From assembly GCA_012960465.1 (NCBI GenBank), contig DUBF01000160.1, positions 1 to 64,000 on the forward strand: 64,000 nucleotides of DNA. Reading direction: 5' to 3'. The position numbers were made by a program, and so were the translations under genes. Shown here piece by piece: positions 49,096-56,234 of the stretch (the first letter of the stretch is position 1; every line of letters begins with the position of its first letter). The notes under the pieces were generated by a model, which was given only the letters and a program-made list of their open reading frames with translations, made no database searches and had not been told where the DNA came from. The stretch comes from Rhodospirillales bacterium. Lineage in GTDB: Bacteria; Pseudomonadota; Alphaproteobacteria; Rhodospirillales; UBA2165.

Positions 49096-49385
49096 TGTTT
49101 AGCTCCTTGGATAAAGGTGTGAAGTAGTGACTTATTCTTGACGGTAAGTCGGCAGGTAATCTCGTGATGAGTTATTGACTTACCATTTAGAGTATATAGC
49201 GACTTGCCCTCTTCGTAAAGTACCATTCTATTGATTTAAAGAAGTAGCTATTTACCGTCTTAATGAAATACAGAAGAGTGTAAGTAGGGTCTTCTCTATG
49301 TCGCTATCTCTTTACCTTCTTACTTATGCACGTACTCTTTTATATGTACAGAGGTATAGAAAACCCTACTTACTCCTTTTGCGCT
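49096..49385. promoter_or_regulatory. parA upstream region with clustered AAGTA/GACTTA words
   Basis: 290 gene-free bases. At least eight short words of the type AAGTA, TACTT, GACTTA or TAAGTC occur in both orientations (for example GTGAAGTAGTGACTTA near 49118, GTAAGTAGGG near 49290, CCCTACTTACT near 49365). This looks like an iteron or centromere array. GTAAGTAGGG and CCCTACTTAC are inverted copies. Confidence 0.5.
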
Positions 49386-49811
49386 TCAACCAGAATGAGC
49401 AATAACAGTAGAGAATTCACCTGTCGGCGCGTCATGATGATAAATCGTATAATCCAGAGTTTTCTTCACAGGGTCATACGTACCTCGAAACGTCCATTCT
49501 GCTGTTTTGGGAAAGGCTTTTTCTATATAGCATTCTGCATTATCGGCCTTAATTTCGGCATGGCCTGATAAATGTCTCCAGCCCATATTCCGGCCTTCTA
49601 CATAGAAAAAGCCTTCGGGTGATATGTCATCCAATATGGCTTTAAGCTGTTCTTTAAAATCATCGAATTCCCATTCCATAACTTGCGTATCAGATATTGC
49701 CATAGAAAATGCTTCATCTTCCGTTTCAGCAATCTCTGCGGCCAAAAATTCGGCAGCGCGCGCGTTGGCAATTTCAATTTCATCCCATGTAATAGTTTGT
49801 ACATTTTGCAT
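49386..49811 (-). CDS. Acidic protein of unknown function in the leading region
   Basis: 141 residues. An acidic helical N-terminus (about 1-60, many Glu/Ala) is followed by a beta-rich part (FFYVEGRNMGWRHLSGHAEI, WTFRGTYDPVKKTLDYTIYHHD). The acidic character recalls DNA-mimic anti-defence proteins, but I recognise no family. It is the third gene of the ArdC group. Confidence 0.65.
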   Translation of the reverse strand: MQNVQTITWDEIEIANARAAEFLAAEIAETEDEAFSMAISDTQVMEWEFDDFKEQLKAILDDISPEGFFYVEGRNMGWRHLSGHAEIKADNAECYIEKAFPKTAEWTFRGTYDPVKKTLDYTIYHHDAPTGEFSTVIAHSG

Positions 49812-49822
49812 GATTTGTTCCT

Positions 49823-50020
49823 TTATTTGATTTTGAGAGTAGGGGGCTTAAACAGATATTGGCCATTCGGGGCATTCAGCGCGGCGGGTATGAATTCCCA
49901 CCAAGCGCAATAACCTGCGCCGTTCAAAACATCGACTTGATGTTTGCAATCTTCACGGTTGTTCCAAATTGAATGTGTTTTTTCGCCTGACCCTGTGTCA
50001 ATAAATACGAGATAAGTCAT
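49823..50020 (-). CDS. Small protein of unknown function
   Basis: 65 residues, with WNNREDCKHQVDVLNGAGYCAWWEF in the middle, i.e. two Cys and several Trp. It lies 12 bases upstream of the acidic 141-residue gene and 50 bases downstream of ardC. The start follows AGGAGC. No family recognised. Confidence 0.6.
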   Translation of the reverse strand: MTYLVFIDTGSGEKTHSIWNNREDCKHQVDVLNGAGYCAWWEFIPAALNAPNGQYLFKPPTLKIK

Positions 50021-50070
50021 AATTTGCTCCTGATATAAGGGGGCAGGGGCGTAGCCCTCCTTTCGATTTC

Positions 50071-50943
50071 TTAATCTTGATTGGTGAATGAAAAGAGGTA
50101 ATCGGCTGCTTTTTGTGCCTGTGAGCTGGCCGAAAAAATAAATTTTTTATCGTCCTTCAAGGCTTTCAGCCAGTTTTGTATATAAATGGCGTGGTCTTCT
50201 CTGGGGCTGGATTCTACGCCTGTGGACGCGCAAAGCATGGCGGCGCCAAGTTCTGCAACCAATTCCTCAAAAGCATAATCTTTTGAAGCAAATTTATGTT
50301 TCTGGTCACGGTTTAAGCGCTTTTCCGCGCCTGTCCAGTGGACAAGCTCATGAAATGCTGTGCTGTAATAATTTTGTGTTGCTGTTGAACCGCAGGTATC
50401 CTTAAAGAATTCAGGGCTTGGCAAATTGATAAAATCATCCATGACGCTGTAATAGGCACGGCGTTCATCAAAGCGAATATCTGCGCCTGATGCGTCAATT
50501 AGATGGTCTGCGGCGGAAATAGCCTGTATATCGTTCGGCTCAAAATTATCTTGGGGCAGGGTATATCCTTCAACCTGATCGGCATTAAAGACAGTTGAAT
50601 ATTTGGCAAACATAATTTGCTCGCGCTGTTCATTGTCTTCGGTTGGCTCGACTTCTATGGATTTCCAAAAAACAATCTGGCGGCCTTTCTCGCCCTTTTT
50701 TACCTGTGCGCCCATATCCTGCCATTGTTTATAAGTTGCCCATGTTCCGCTTGAATAGGCGCTTTTCATCTGGTGCGCCCATAGCAAAGGCACATTGATA
50801 CCGTGATAATAATTTCCCGTGCGGGCGTTCTGGGGAACAATCGAACAACCATGCCAAGGCAATTCAAAGTCATCTGATAAACCTTGCTCCAAGGCTTCAA
50901 TGATTGTGTCAGTAACGGATTGGTAAATATCGGTGCGTTTCAT
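50071..50943 (-). CDS. ardC: ArdC-like antirestriction protein
   Basis: 290 residues. The N-terminal ssDNA-binding domain (FELPWH, GNYYHGINVPLLW, TYKQWQDMGAQVKKGEKG) and a C-terminal zincin-type metalloprotease domain with HELVH (198-202) followed by WTG and RL match ArdC. ArdC protects incoming plasmid DNA from restriction. The start lies behind AAGGAGAAAAGAAG and 78 bases downstream of element B. Confidence 0.92.
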   Translation of the reverse strand: MKRTDIYQSVTDTIIEALEQGLSDDFELPWHGCSIVPQNARTGNYYHGINVPLLWAHQMKSAYSSGTWATYKQWQDMGAQVKKGEKGRQIVFWKSIEVEPTEDNEQREQIMFAKYSTVFNADQVEGYTLPQDNFEPNDIQAISAADHLIDASGADIRFDERRAYYSVMDDFINLPSPEFFKDTCGSTATQNYYSTAFHELVHWTGAEKRLNRDQKHKFASKDYAFEELVAELGAAMLCASTGVESSPREDHAIYIQNWLKALKDDKKFIFSASSQAQKAADYLFSFTNQD

Positions 50944-50964
50944 CTTCTTTTCTCCTTAAAATGT

Positions 50965-50983
50965 GTGTTGCACTTCTTTCCTA
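50965..50983. repeat. 19-base leader repeat, copy 1
   Basis: GTGTTGCACTTCTTTCCTA is identical to 53619-53637. Both copies sit in the leader between a structured element and the start codon of the gene it precedes (ArdC here, ParB there). In this copy it is part of a 7-base hairpin, GCACTTC/GAAGTGC. Confidence 0.75.
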
Positions 50984-51020
50984 GAAGTGCCGTGAAACGG
51001 CTTAAGAAGCGGCTGGAGCA

Positions 51021-51132
51021 GTCAAGGGCCCACAAAAACGGAGGGAGATCACCCGCCTTGCACAAGTCGAAGACGCGGAAAGGCGGGGATACCGTTTTTG
51101 TGCGCTTTAGCGGCCCGAAGGGAGGTCTTGAC
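51021..51132 (+). promoter_or_regulatory. Structured element B (candidate single-stranded promoter)
   Basis: P0 GTCAAG (51021-51026) with CTTGAC (51127-51132); P1 CACAAAAACGG (51031-51041) with CCGTTTTTGTG (51092-51102), 11 pairs with a sequence unrelated to the other copies; P2 51052-51059 with 51080-51087, with G-C where A and C have G-T; P3 GTC-gaa-GAC. The core between the P1 arms is nearly identical to A and C. It precedes ardC by 78 bases. Confidence 0.8.
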
Positions 51133-51146
51133 GGATACAGCCAAGA

Positions 51147-51806
51147 TCAAAAAAGACGGCCATGCTGCCTGAGAAAGGCAAGCGTGGCCGGTGTCCAAGA
51201 AGCGTCGAAAGTCTCCATAGACAGGCTATTGCAACGCTCCACATGGGCGGGGATTCCTGCAAATGTCAGTTGCAAAAAGCACATATGATACGCAATTTGA
51301 CTGATATCCTGAGCGCTTACGAGTAAATGGGAGGAGGGGTCATAACCCATTTCTGCAATAACCTTAGCCGCCGCTAATATCATCCCGCCTGCGCCTGATG
51401 CAGGCTCATTCAGCGTTATAAAGCCTTTTTCCTTAATGGCGGTCTCTGCCCCCTGTAATCCAATCACAGCCATCATTCGAGAGACAGGCATCGGCGTAAA
51501 AAACTGACCTGTTTTAGCATCAAGTGCATTTAATTCAGCAGCGGCCTGTCCGAGAAAGTCTTGTCCGTCCATCACACCGCGCCAAACCATAGCCATAAGA
51601 CGGGGATATGCTCTAATCGTGTCTTTATCACGATATGTTTGAACGATATTCATATAACGCTCTTCAAGGTTTTCGGCGCGATCTGGGGATGCTGTCAATT
51701 TTGCATAGGCGCAAAAGGCCAGTTCACAAAAATCCCTGAATTTTTCGGATGAAGATTTTGAAGGGTCTAAACGTGATAAGTCTCTAATAAATTCTTGAAT
51801 GCTCAT
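51147..51806 (-). CDS. N-6 DNA methylase-like protein without a visible catalytic motif
   Basis: 219 residues of HsdM-type methylase sequence. TGQFFTPMPVSRMM and the SAM-binding motif NEPASGAGGMILA are clear, followed by QDISQIAYHMCFLQLTFAGIPAHVE. The (N/D)PP(Y/F) catalytic motif is not seen; the frame ends about where it would occur. Similar short proteins are common on alphaproteobacterial plasmids. It may bind SAM/DNA without methylating. It is the second gene after parB and ends 15 bases right of element B. Confidence 0.75.
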   Translation of the reverse strand: MSIQEFIRDLSRLDPSKSSSEKFRDFCELAFCAYAKLTASPDRAENLEERYMNIVQTYRDKDTIRAYPRLMAMVWRGVMDGQDFLGQAAAELNALDAKTGQFFTPMPVSRMMAVIGLQGAETAIKEKGFITLNEPASGAGGMILAAAKVIAEMGYDPSSHLLVSAQDISQIAYHMCFLQLTFAGIPAHVERCNSLSMETFDASWTPATLAFLRQHGRLF

Positions 51807-51828
51807 GGTGAATTCCTAAAAAAGAAAA

Positions 51829-51850
51829 GCCGCCCGATATTTCGGGCGGC
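51829..51850 (-). terminator. Rho-independent terminator after parB
   Basis: A perfect 9-base stem (GCCGCCCGA / TCGGGCGGC) with a 4-base loop, 13 bases beyond the parB stop. On the minus strand it is followed by TTTTCTTTTTT. It separates parB from the methylase-like gene, so read-through may be limited. Confidence 0.85.
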
Positions 51851-51862
51851 AAATTGGTAGAA

Positions 51863-53584
51863 TTAAGCGGCCTCTTTGAAATCCTCGGCTGTATCGTCCA
51901 AGGTTTCATCCTGCTCGACCTGCTTCACATCAGGGTCAATCGCAGGGAAAGCCATAGCTTCTGGAATCCAGAATGTTGCTTTCAATTCGTCTTCACTGGG
52001 GCTTTCAAGTGTAAGAACGTGCTGAAAATGTTTGCTCATTGAGGTCACAAGTTCTTTTTTCTTATATCCTGCAACATTGCCGAATTTCTGAAAGCACCCT
52101 GCCTCGGTAACAATCTGCTGTAATTGCACCTTGTTACGGCGTTTCAAAAAGGCTTCATCTGGTCGCCAGTAATTCCGCATATCAACACGCAAATCCTGGG
52201 CAACCTGATTGAAGATGCTGCCTTCATAAGTATCAAGCTGATCACAGAATAATTGCCCGAATTCCAAGGCATCCAGTGTCACCAAAAGGCTTTCTAAAAC
52301 ATCATCCGATAAGTCTTTGACAGCTTTATAGGCATCTTCTAGGTCATAGTTGAAAAGATAACCCAAATCGCGCCATGTAGCGTCTTCGGAGTCATGGCCG
52401 AAATGCGCCAATAAAGCCTTTGCCTGTTCATTGATAATTGCGAGGGCAGGGGAGGTTGTCTCTTCCTGCTCGAAATAGGACAGACAATCATGGTTTTTGA
52501 AACGATATAGCTTGTTTGCGACAGCAAGCTGTTTCGCAACCCTTGGGTTTTCAATCAAAGCCGATTGAACCGCGATACTTTTATGCATGGCCATATAACG
52601 GCGTAGCGGAGTAGGGTAAGTGGCTTTAGGCTTCACTTTAAGGCTATTTGCTGTACCTTCATCAGCCTTGGTTTTGATAAGCCCTTCATGGACTTCAACA
52701 GCACCGCTTGCCGATAACGAAACAATAACGCCTCCTGTCTCACCTTCTTCGGCGCGGCCATACTGCCAAGCACTGAAATAGCTCTCAACAAATTCCACCC
52801 AATCGGCTTTCTCACGATAGGATTCTGCTAGTTCTTCCGCCGCTTGCTTTTGCAAATCAAAGAATTGCTCTGCATCATTGAAATAGGTGTTATCATCCTC
52901 GCCTAAAAGGTCGGTTGTATACTCACCTGTGTAAAGCTCACGCTCAAAAATAGCCATAGAGAGGGTAGGAAGATCGCCCAGAATACGGTCTTTAATATCT
53001 TCGGCATCCCAATAACCTGATTTAGCCATATTGAGACAGCGTTCCTGCTCCTCAAATGTGCCAACACTCAATGCTTCTGCCTGTGAAAGGGTAATTTCAC
53101 CTGTCTCAAGACATTCTTTGACTGTCTCACTTAACTGCATGAGAACAAGGCGACGTCTGACTGTATGTGCGCTTAATCCTGTTTGAGCGACAATATCATC
53201 AAGTTTTTCACCGTCCTGAACCAGTTTTGTTAGCGCTTGTGCTTCCTCCAATGGTGTAAGGTCTTGCCTTTGGATGTTTTCCATTGTGGCAATTCGCAAA
53301 GCCGTATCGGCATCGAGGTCGTCTTTAATTTCAACAGTAACCTCGTAATCTTTCGGCAAATCGCCATTTTCAACCAAAAGGCTGATAGCCCGAAAACGGC
53401 GTTCACCGCAGATAATAGGGTGTAATTTCTTTTTGCCCTTGGCTTTTCCGACAATCAGGTTTTGAAGCAATCCGTCAGTTTTAATAGATTGTGCCAAGCC
53501 AATAATTGAATCATCATCAAAGGCTTTGCGCGGGTTTGCATCCGAAACCTGAATTTTCGTGATTGGTAGTTTTGTGTAAGTCAT
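51863..53584 (-). CDS. parB: ParB/RepB/Spo0J-family protein, large form
   Basis: 573 residues. The ParB N-terminal domain includes ANPRKAF, GLAQSIKTDGLLQNLIV and GERRFRA (60-66), followed by an HTH (DDIVAQTGLSAHTVRRRLVL, about 120-140). The long C-terminal part is family-specific. It is far from parA and lies beside anti-restriction genes, so it may not be the partition partner. Start preceded by AAAGGAAAAAACT and 84 bases from element C. Confidence 0.88.
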   Translation of the reverse strand: MTYTKLPITKIQVSDANPRKAFDDDSIIGLAQSIKTDGLLQNLIVGKAKGKKKLHPIICGERRFRAISLLVENGDLPKDYEVTVEIKDDLDADTALRIATMENIQRQDLTPLEEAQALTKLVQDGEKLDDIVAQTGLSAHTVRRRLVLMQLSETVKECLETGEITLSQAEALSVGTFEEQERCLNMAKSGYWDAEDIKDRILGDLPTLSMAIFERELYTGEYTTDLLGEDDNTYFNDAEQFFDLQKQAAEELAESYREKADWVEFVESYFSAWQYGRAEEGETGGVIVSLSASGAVEVHEGLIKTKADEGTANSLKVKPKATYPTPLRRYMAMHKSIAVQSALIENPRVAKQLAVANKLYRFKNHDCLSYFEQEETTSPALAIINEQAKALLAHFGHDSEDATWRDLGYLFNYDLEDAYKAVKDLSDDVLESLLVTLDALEFGQLFCDQLDTYEGSIFNQVAQDLRVDMRNYWRPDEAFLKRRNKVQLQQIVTEAGCFQKFGNVAGYKKKELVTSMSKHFQHVLTLESPSEDELKATFWIPEAMAFPAIDPDVKQVEQDETLDDTAEDFKEAA

Positions 53585-53618
53585 AGTTTTTTCCTTTCGC
53601 TGATTTAGTTAAAAGTGC

Positions 53619-53637
53619 GTGTTGCACTTCTTTCCTA
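53619..53637. repeat. 19-base leader repeat, copy 2
   Basis: Identical to 50965-50983 and located 35 bases upstream of the parB start, between element C and the gene. The flanking hairpin seen in copy 1 is broken here and replaced by GTGC/GCAC and GCCGC/GCGGC stems. Confidence 0.75.
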
Positions 53638-53667
53638 TGAGCCGCGTAGCGGCACGAAAGCGGGGGA

Positions 53668-53792
53668 GATTTAAACCATGACCCGGACTTCCCGGAGGGG
53701 GATCACCCGCCTTGCACAAGGCGAAGCCGCGGAAAGGTGGGGATACCGGCAAGTCCGCCGAAGGTGAGCGTCAGCGAAGGTCTTGTTAAATC
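53668..53792 (+). promoter_or_regulatory. Structured element C (candidate single-stranded promoter)
   Basis: P0 GATTTAA..CA.GACC (53668-53683) with GGTC.TG.TTAAATC (53779-53792); P1 GGACTTCCCGG (53685-53695) with CCGGCAAGTCC (53746-53756), one mismatch; P2 CCCGCCTT (53706-53713) with AAGGTGGG (53734-53741); P3 GGC-gaa-GCC (53720-53728), a two-sided change from GTC/GAC in A and B. P3 contains GCGAAGC, known as an unusually stable DNA mini-hairpin. Confidence 0.8.
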
Positions 53793-53904
53793 GGCCCGAA
53801 GGGGGCTAATTAAAACCTATCAAAACCCTTGCCATACATAGATTATTAACTAATTGAATGTAAGATTAATATATGCTATTATCTTACATATTGAGGTGAT
53901 AAAA

Positions 53905-54507
53905 ATGCTATCTACAGCGCAAAAAATTATGAACAGAATTAAGCGGAAAGGCCGTGGATGGGTCTTTACGCCGCAGGATTTTGTCGATTTAGCATCACGC
54001 AGTAATGTGGATGTGATTTTATACCGTCTTGTTCAGGATGGTGATATTCGCCGTATTCAGCGCGGATTATATGATTTTCCAAAGATTGATGCCCGCCTTG
54101 GTATCTTATCACCAGATGTAAAAGGGATCGCTCAAGCGGTTGCGCGCCAATCTGGCGATAATATCGCCCAATCCGGTGCGGCCGCAGCCAACCTTTTGGG
54201 CCTAAGTACACAAGTTCCAGGCAAGATCGTGTATTCTACAACAGGCAAAAGCAAAAGCATTCCAATGAAAAACCGCTCAATTCGGCTTGTTTCCTCTCAT
54301 ATTCCAGCCGCTTTGCATCATCTGGACGATCCCGTAACCCTGACACTGCAAGCCCTCGATTATCTGGGAAAAAAGCATGTGACCACGACAATGATCAAAA
54401 AATGTGCAAGCATTCTGTCCGATACGGATAAAAACAGAATCAGGCACAATCTCCGCTATATTAAAAACGCTTGGCTTTCAGATGTCGCGCGCCAACTATG
54501 CAATTAA
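53905..54507 (+). CDS. AbiEi-like antitoxin family protein (DUF6088)
   Basis: 200 residues from the ATG at 53905, behind GAGGTG; an upstream ATG (53854) has no such site. The N-terminal winged helix (WVFTPQDFVDLASRSNVDVILYRLVQDGDIRRIQRGLYDF) and the region after it (IAQSGAAAANLLGLSTQVPG) match DUF6088/AbiEi proteins, which act as antitoxins or regulators. It is upstream of the Fic gene in the same direction, suggesting a pair. Confidence 0.82.
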   Translation: MLSTAQKIMNRIKRKGRGWVFTPQDFVDLASRSNVDVILYRLVQDGDIRRIQRGLYDFPKIDARLGILSPDVKGIAQAVARQSGDNIAQSGAAAANLLGLSTQVPGKIVYSTTGKSKSIPMKNRSIRLVSSHIPAALHHLDDPVTLTLQALDYLGKKHVTTTMIKKCASILSDTDKNRIRHNLRYIKNAWLSDVARQLCN

Positions 54508-54553
54508 ACCCCAAAAATTCAAATTATTTCTTTCTTAAACCCCAAAAATTCAA
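54504..54553. repeat. Two direct 19-base repeats between the AbiEi-like and Fic genes
   Basis: TTAAACCCCAAAAATTCAA occurs at 54504-54522 and 54535-54553, 31 bases apart. The first copy begins in the stop codon region of the AbiEi-like gene. It may be a local duplication or operator for the winged-helix protein. Confidence 0.75.
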
Positions 54554-54578
54554 TAAACTCGGCAAATAAGGATTTTAA

Positions 54579-56069
54579 ATGCCCACTTTTTTTGATGAAC
54601 TGCCGGAAGTATTTGTCTCCAATACCGAAATTTCGGCATTGGTAAGCGAAGCTGTGAAATCAGGAAAACTGCGAAAACTCGGCTCAAGGCTTTACACAAA
54701 GAATCTGGAAGAGGCGCCGGAAAGTATCGTAAGACGAAATTGGTATTTTTTGCTCAAGGATTATTACCCCGATGCTCTGATTGCCGACCGCACCGCCATA
54801 GAAAATCAGCCTTCTACGGATGGCTCGGTGTTTATCGTTTCGAAGAAAAAACGAGAAACCGCTCTACCAGGAATTACTTTCAAACCAAGACCAGGAGTAG
54901 GGGGCTTGGAAACAGACAAGCCTTTTTTAGGCGGGGTTCATCTATCCTCAACCGGCCGGGCTTATCTTGAAAATATGCGCGTATCCCGCGCGCGCGGGGG
55001 CGATACCTCCCGCACCTTGTCCCGAAAAGAAATTGAAGAACGCCTTGACCGCATCTTGCGACAAAGCGGTCATGCCGGAGTGAATGCTATTCGGGATGAA
55101 GCCCGCACATTGACTAAAAAGCTGGACGCGGAAAAAGAATTTAAGGAACTGGACGAGCTGATCGGATCACTGCTTGGAACGCGCGACGCAGAAATGAAAA
55201 GTGATCTTGGTAAAGCCCGTAAAGGGGGGATGCCCTTTGACCCTGTCAGGCTGGAAAAATTCATCAAATTGTTTGAAGCCTTAAAAGCCTCAGCCCCGAT
55301 ACACCGCCGCGCGCGCGAAACTACTTCACAGGCCAACACCAATTTGTCCTTTTTTGAGGCTTATTTCTCCAACTTCATTGAGGGCACAGAATTTGAAATT
55401 AATGAAGCCGTTGATATTGTCTTCAACGGTCGCATCCCGAATGATCGGCCGGAAGACGCCCATGATGTTTTAGGAACATTCAGGATTGTTTCCGATACTA
55501 CGGAAATGAGCAGATTACCTGGTTCAGCGGAAGAATTATCTCAATTACTAAAAAGCCGTCACGCGGTTTTTATGGAACTCCGTCCTGATAAACAACCCGG
55601 TGCATATAAAATCAAAAATAATCAGGCTGGTTCAAGCCTCTTTGTTGCCCCTGAACTGGTAGAAGGCACACTAGAAAAAGGGTTCGAGATATACCAATCA
55701 CTAAACGTGCCTCTTTACCGGGCTATTTTTATGATGTTCTTGATTAGCGAGATACACCCTTTTACAGATGGTAACGGGCGCGCGGCGCGGATTATGATGA
55801 ACGCGGAGCTGGTTGCGGCCGATGAAGAAAAAATAATTATTCCAACAGTCTATAGAAGCAATTATCTCTCTTCACTCAAGGCGCTGACCCATAACGGCCT
55901 AACAGATCCGCTGATACGAACACTCGACTTTGCTCAAAAATATACAAGAAGCCTTGATTGGCATAATTTTGAAGAAGCGCGACACCAGCTCACCGAAACA
56001 AATGCTTTCATGGATCCAAATGAAGCCGATGAAACCGGCGTGAGACTGAAACTTTATAAGGAAAGATAA
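54579..56069 (+). CDS. Fic-family enzyme with N-terminal AbiEi-like winged helix
   Basis: 496 residues. Residues 1-140 resemble the AbiEi antitoxin domain (EAVKSGKLRKLGSRLYT, ALIADRTAIENQPS). The Fic core has the intact motif HPFTDGNGRAAR (about 392-403) and the inhibitory-helix motif SNFIEG (about 264-269, pattern S/TxxxE/G), so it looks self-inhibited (class II). Fic enzymes AMPylate target proteins. The regulatory DNA-binding half may control its own gene. Fusion of both modules next to a DUF6088 gene is notable. Confidence 0.9.
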   Translation: MPTFFDELPEVFVSNTEISALVSEAVKSGKLRKLGSRLYTKNLEEAPESIVRRNWYFLLKDYYPDALIADRTAIENQPSTDGSVFIVSKKKRETALPGITFKPRPGVGGLETDKPFLGGVHLSSTGRAYLENMRVSRARGGDTSRTLSRKEIEERLDRILRQSGHAGVNAIRDEARTLTKKLDAEKEFKELDELIGSLLGTRDAEMKSDLGKARKGGMPFDPVRLEKFIKLFEALKASAPIHRRARETTSQANTNLSFFEAYFSNFIEGTEFEINEAVDIVFNGRIPNDRPEDAHDVLGTFRIVSDTTEMSRLPGSAEELSQLLKSRHAVFMELRPDKQPGAYKIKNNQAGSSLFVAPELVEGTLEKGFEIYQSLNVPLYRAIFMMFLISEIHPFTDGNGRAARIMMNAELVAADEEKIIIPTVYRSNYLSSLKALTHNGLTDPLIRTLDFAQKYTRSLDWHNFEEARHQLTETNAFMDPNEADETGVRLKLYKER

Positions 56070-56234
56070 CCGCTGGCATATCAATTTGTATTGCATCCTT
56101 CTTATTTTGAAAGACACGTATTTAATCTTGAAGTCTTTTGTAAGCCTGAATTACAAGTTTCTTTGCTTAGCCTCAAAGCATAAAATTAACTTACAGGTTA
56201 TTTTTTCGACAGATTTATTAATCTATAGGTTAAT

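Noticed and set aside
50884-51288. 134-codon + strand frame over element B
   Set aside because: It crosses the ardC start, the element and the methylase-like 3' end; no ribosome site and no family resemblance.
51863-53584. ParB as the direct partner of the ParA at 48412
   Set aside because: It is 3 kb away, separated by ardC and two other genes, and sits in a different group; the small gene next to parA is a better partner.
47717-53792. Three repeats as a CRISPR or mobile element
   Set aside because: The copies are 2-3 kb apart, differ in the flanking stems, have no spacer pattern, and no transposase is nearby.
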